Source: Corynebacterium sp. ACRPH
GTDB taxonomy: Bacteria; Actinomycetota; Actinomycetes; Mycobacteriales; Mycobacteriaceae
Reading direction: 5' to 3'
Length of the DNA stretch: 48,565 nt
Assembly (NCBI RefSeq): GCF_022347285.1
Contig: NZ_JAKRND010000017.1
Location: forward strand, 1 to 48,565
Numbering within the stretch: position 1 is the first letter of the stretch; every line of letters begins with the position of its first letter. A program made the position numbers and the translations under genes. Under the pieces are notes generated by a model. The model searched no databases and had not been told where the DNA came from. It saw only the letters and a program-made list of their open reading frames with translations. Positions 46,891 through 48,565 of the stretch are shown here, piece after piece.

Positions 46891-48195
46891 GTGACCACCT
46901 ATCGACCTCTGCCTTGGGGAACGCACTGGAAATTGGCCATGCGCCAGCTGCTTCCTAAAGCTGGGAACCTTGGTTTTAGCACCGTGTTCGTTCTGATGAT
47001 CCTCTTCTTTGCCGTGGGTGGGGAGGAAATCAACGGGTTCAAGCTGGGGATATACCTACTGTTTGGCCTCTCGCTGGGGCTGCAGCCGATCACCACAGTG
47101 TGGGACAAAGCTCAGCTTCGAGCGCTGGGGATGAGCGTGGCGGATATGCGCCGAAACCTCCTGATAGTCATGCCAATTGCATCAGCAGTCGTCTGTGGAG
47201 CGATGCTTTTGGGCTACGTCCTTGCGCTAATTCTCAGTTGGCACATCCCGGCATTCTGGGTTGTCTTAGGATTCGTCTTCCTCGTGCATGTGGCCAGCAT
47301 CATCAGGGCTCTGGCACGTGTCGGGGATAATAGCGAGGTCATCAAGGCCGCCAACAGGAACTCTAGCGATTCTGAAAAAGACGAGCTTGGCAAAGCGGAT
47401 AAGGCCGCGTTGGTTGGATTGTTAAATACGGAGACGAGGTGGCGTCAACAAGAAAAGAAGGGCAACAACCCCACGGCGCTCAACTACCTTGCAGCCTGGC
47501 GGATCGACGGCTTCATGGCTTGGATGCACCTGGCTGGACTCATCGCGATAGTCGTCGGTGTGATCGGTTGGTTCGCCTCAGGGCTAACGGCTAGTGGGGC
47601 GATGTGGCTGTACCCGGCCGCGATGATTCTGCTGGTGGCTGCCTACTACCTCGGTGAGACGCTGAACTCGAGCTTGCGCAATTGGCTGGTGCTCTCCGGC
47701 GATCGCCGCAGCTGGTACGCAACGGCTATGGGGCGGCTTGCTTTGTGGATGCCGGGAGTGGGGCTGCTGGTGCTGATCGGAACGGCGGAGTTCGCGCTAT
47801 TTAGTGCACTGTTCCCGGGGGGCGGCGATCTAGAACTGCACGTAAGCGGGAAGGGTCTGCTGATGACCCTGCTCGTTGCAGCGACAGTGGCAATGGCCTT
47901 TGGCTCGGTGGTAATCGTGAGCTTTTGGGTGAGCAACCGCTTCAGCGGATGGATGAGGTGGGTGGCCAGCCTGCTGGCCATCATGCTGATGTCTGCCGCG
48001 ATGGCGGTGATCATCGTCTCGGTTCAAGAAATTGATGAGGCTGGAATCGACCTATTGGGGCCTGTTGGTGCAATCCTTGGAGCAGTGGGTGTGGTGACAG
48101 TGCTCGTATTCGCTGCGCTGCGATGGGGGATCGGGCGTTTCGATACGGCCCATGAATCAATCCAGGAGAATCTGGGTCTAGGATCTGATGCCTAG
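46891..48195 (+). CDS. ABC transporter permease, YtrA-operon type
   Basis: About 434 residues with roughly ten to twelve hydrophobic segments, for example GNLGFSTVFVLMILFFAVGG, VVCGAMLLGYVLALILSW and AVGVVTVLVFAALRWGIG. It has no ATPase motifs. It is the membrane partner of the preceding ATPase; I cannot assign a substrate. The start is unclear: AAGGGAG (46873-46879) is 11 bases before a GTG at 46891 and 8 before an adjacent in-frame TTG at 46888. The cytosolic loop TRWRQQEKKGNN is encoded by a reverse dispersed-motif copy (47437-47457). Confidence 0.87.
   Translation: MTTYRPLPWGTHWKLAMRQLLPKAGNLGFSTVFVLMILFFAVGGEEINGFKLGIYLLFGLSLGLQPITTVWDKAQLRALGMSVADMRRNLLIVMPIASAVVCGAMLLGYVLALILSWHIPAFWVVLGFVFLVHVASIIRALARVGDNSEVIKAANRNSSDSEKDELGKADKAALVGLLNTETRWRQQEKKGNNPTALNYLAAWRIDGFMAWMHLAGLIAIVVGVIGWFASGLTASGAMWLYPAAMILLVAAYYLGETLNSSLRNWLVLSGDRRSWYATAMGRLALWMPGVGLLVLIGTAEFALFSALFPGGGDLELHVSGKGLLMTLLVAATVAMAFGSVVIVSFWVSNRFSGWMRWVASLLAIMLMSAAMAVIIVSVQEIDEAGIDLLGPVGAILGAVGVVTVLVFAALRWGIGRFDTAHESIQENLGLGSDA
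47438..47457 (-). repeat. Dispersed T-rich/TGACGCC motif inside the permease gene
   Basis: The minus strand reads CTTTTCTTGTTGACGCCACC. It sits in a cytosolic loop of the permease, 0.7 kb from the copy in the ATPase gene and in the opposite orientation. Confidence 0.65.
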
Positions 48196-48395
48196 AACAC
48201 TCTGCGGAAATGCCTTGTGGCCTGCGGGTTTGTGTTTGGTGTGGGGTGTGTGTACATTAATCCAAGTCAGCGCGACACGGCGCCGCGAGTTACAGACTCT
48301 CGGAACGCTGGAAGTCATAAGTGTCTGGCCAATCATTTTGAAGCTGTAAAAACAGTTCGTTTGTGTGCGAGTGCAGCGGGTTGTTTACCGGGAAT

Positions 48396-48424
48396 TTGCT
48401 TTATCTTCACGGTTGCTTTACACT
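48396..48424 (+). promoter_or_regulatory. Strong sigma-A promoter of an rRNA operon
   Basis: TTGCTT (48396-48401), a 17-base spacer and TACACT (48419-48424) form a near-ideal housekeeping promoter about 40 bases before the conserved rRNA leader. Further promoters may lie in the AT-rich 48320-48390 stretch. No gene is seen in 48196-48395. Confidence 0.65.
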
Positions 48425-48477
48425 CGTAATCCGTCGCAACGTGACTGCCACTGTGTGGTGTGTTTGTTGTGTGCGTA

Positions 48478-48565
48478 GGTTGTTTGAGAACTCAATAGCG
48501 TGATGAACCAAGTTTAGATACTTTGTTGACCAACCTTTGTGTTGATTCTGATGCATTGTATGTCT
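48478..48565 (+). ncRNA. rRNA operon leader with boxA-like antitermination region (partial)
   Basis: GGTTGTTTGAGAACTCAATAG (21 bases, 48479-48499) contains TTTGAGAACTCAATAG, the sequence found in leaders of actinobacterial 16S rRNA operons, where it is associated with antitermination and processing. The following CAAGTTTAGATACTTTGTTG is also typical of corynebacterial leaders. The 16S gene itself should begin shortly beyond the right edge. Confidence 0.75.

Noticed and set aside
5245..47457. Dispersed TGACGCC motif read as a polar chromosome-segregation signal (KOPS-like).
   Set aside because: About half the copies are on each strand within 48 kb, without the strand bias such signals need.
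48217..48429. Small open frame of 70 residues near the right edge.
   Set aside because: No translation signal; overlaps the rRNA promoter region and has no recognisable protein features.

Overview
The window looks like a chromosomal segment of a GC-rich Corynebacterium, possibly of the lipid-requiring C. jeikeium/urealyticum type, although the species cannot be fixed from sequence alone. The genus call rests on the arabinogalactan arabinosyltransferase pair aftA-emb, a resuscitation-promoting factor, a perfect McbR-type operator in front of metB, a perfect GlxR-type site in front of a GH25 lysozyme, many leaderless genes with a fixed -10-to-ATG distance, and an actinobacterial rRNA leader at the right edge.

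Layout. 1-2.8 kb is a worn region: the end of an IS3-family element, a LOG-family gene broken by a 54-bp inverted-repeat element with an 11-bp target duplication, a thioredoxin-reductase-like/PfpI pair, and a frameshifted FBP-family remnant. 2.8-8.6 kb carries a His-rich metal-binding protein, a small membrane protein, an Rpf, a DUF4442 thioesterase-like protein, a secreted HNH lipoprotein, 3-methyladenine glycosylase (AAG type) and metB with its operator. 8.6-10.9 kb holds two tandem paralogous one-TM envelope proteins with Gly/Pro/Gln repeats. 11-19.3 kb is a run of single genes: SDR, YbjQ, a class III sirtuin, an AT3-SGNH acyltransferase, a gamma-carbonic-anhydrase-like protein, a flavodoxin-like protein, a nitronate monooxygenase-like protein, DUF488 and a depolymerase pseudogene. 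19.4-23.5 kb has a GlsB-type protein, a small TM protein, a structured 450-bp intergenic stretch, tag without its zinc ligands, and fadH.

23.9-32 kb is the nitrogen-assimilation operon gltB-gltD followed by a LysE-type exporter, an S4 RNA-binding protein and a two-domain VOC protein. 32-38 kb has an M13 metallopeptidase divergent from a TM protein-PrsW pair, then a secreted GH25 lysozyme and a 135-bp inverted-repeat element. 38.2-45.4 kb is transcribed leftwards: an NYN-domain protein, aftA, emb. 45.6-48.2 kb is a YtrA-type regulator-ABC ATPase-permease operon with a palindromic operator, and the window ends in the promoter and leader of an rRNA operon.

The most unusual signal is a dispersed motif, roughly TTTCTTNNTGACGCCACC. 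It occurs in both orientations, in intergenic DNA and inside unrelated genes. In at least four of these genes it is read in the same frame and gives similar peptides (FNDATS, LNDATS, VSDATS, GNDAPT). It fits no feature class that I recognise.
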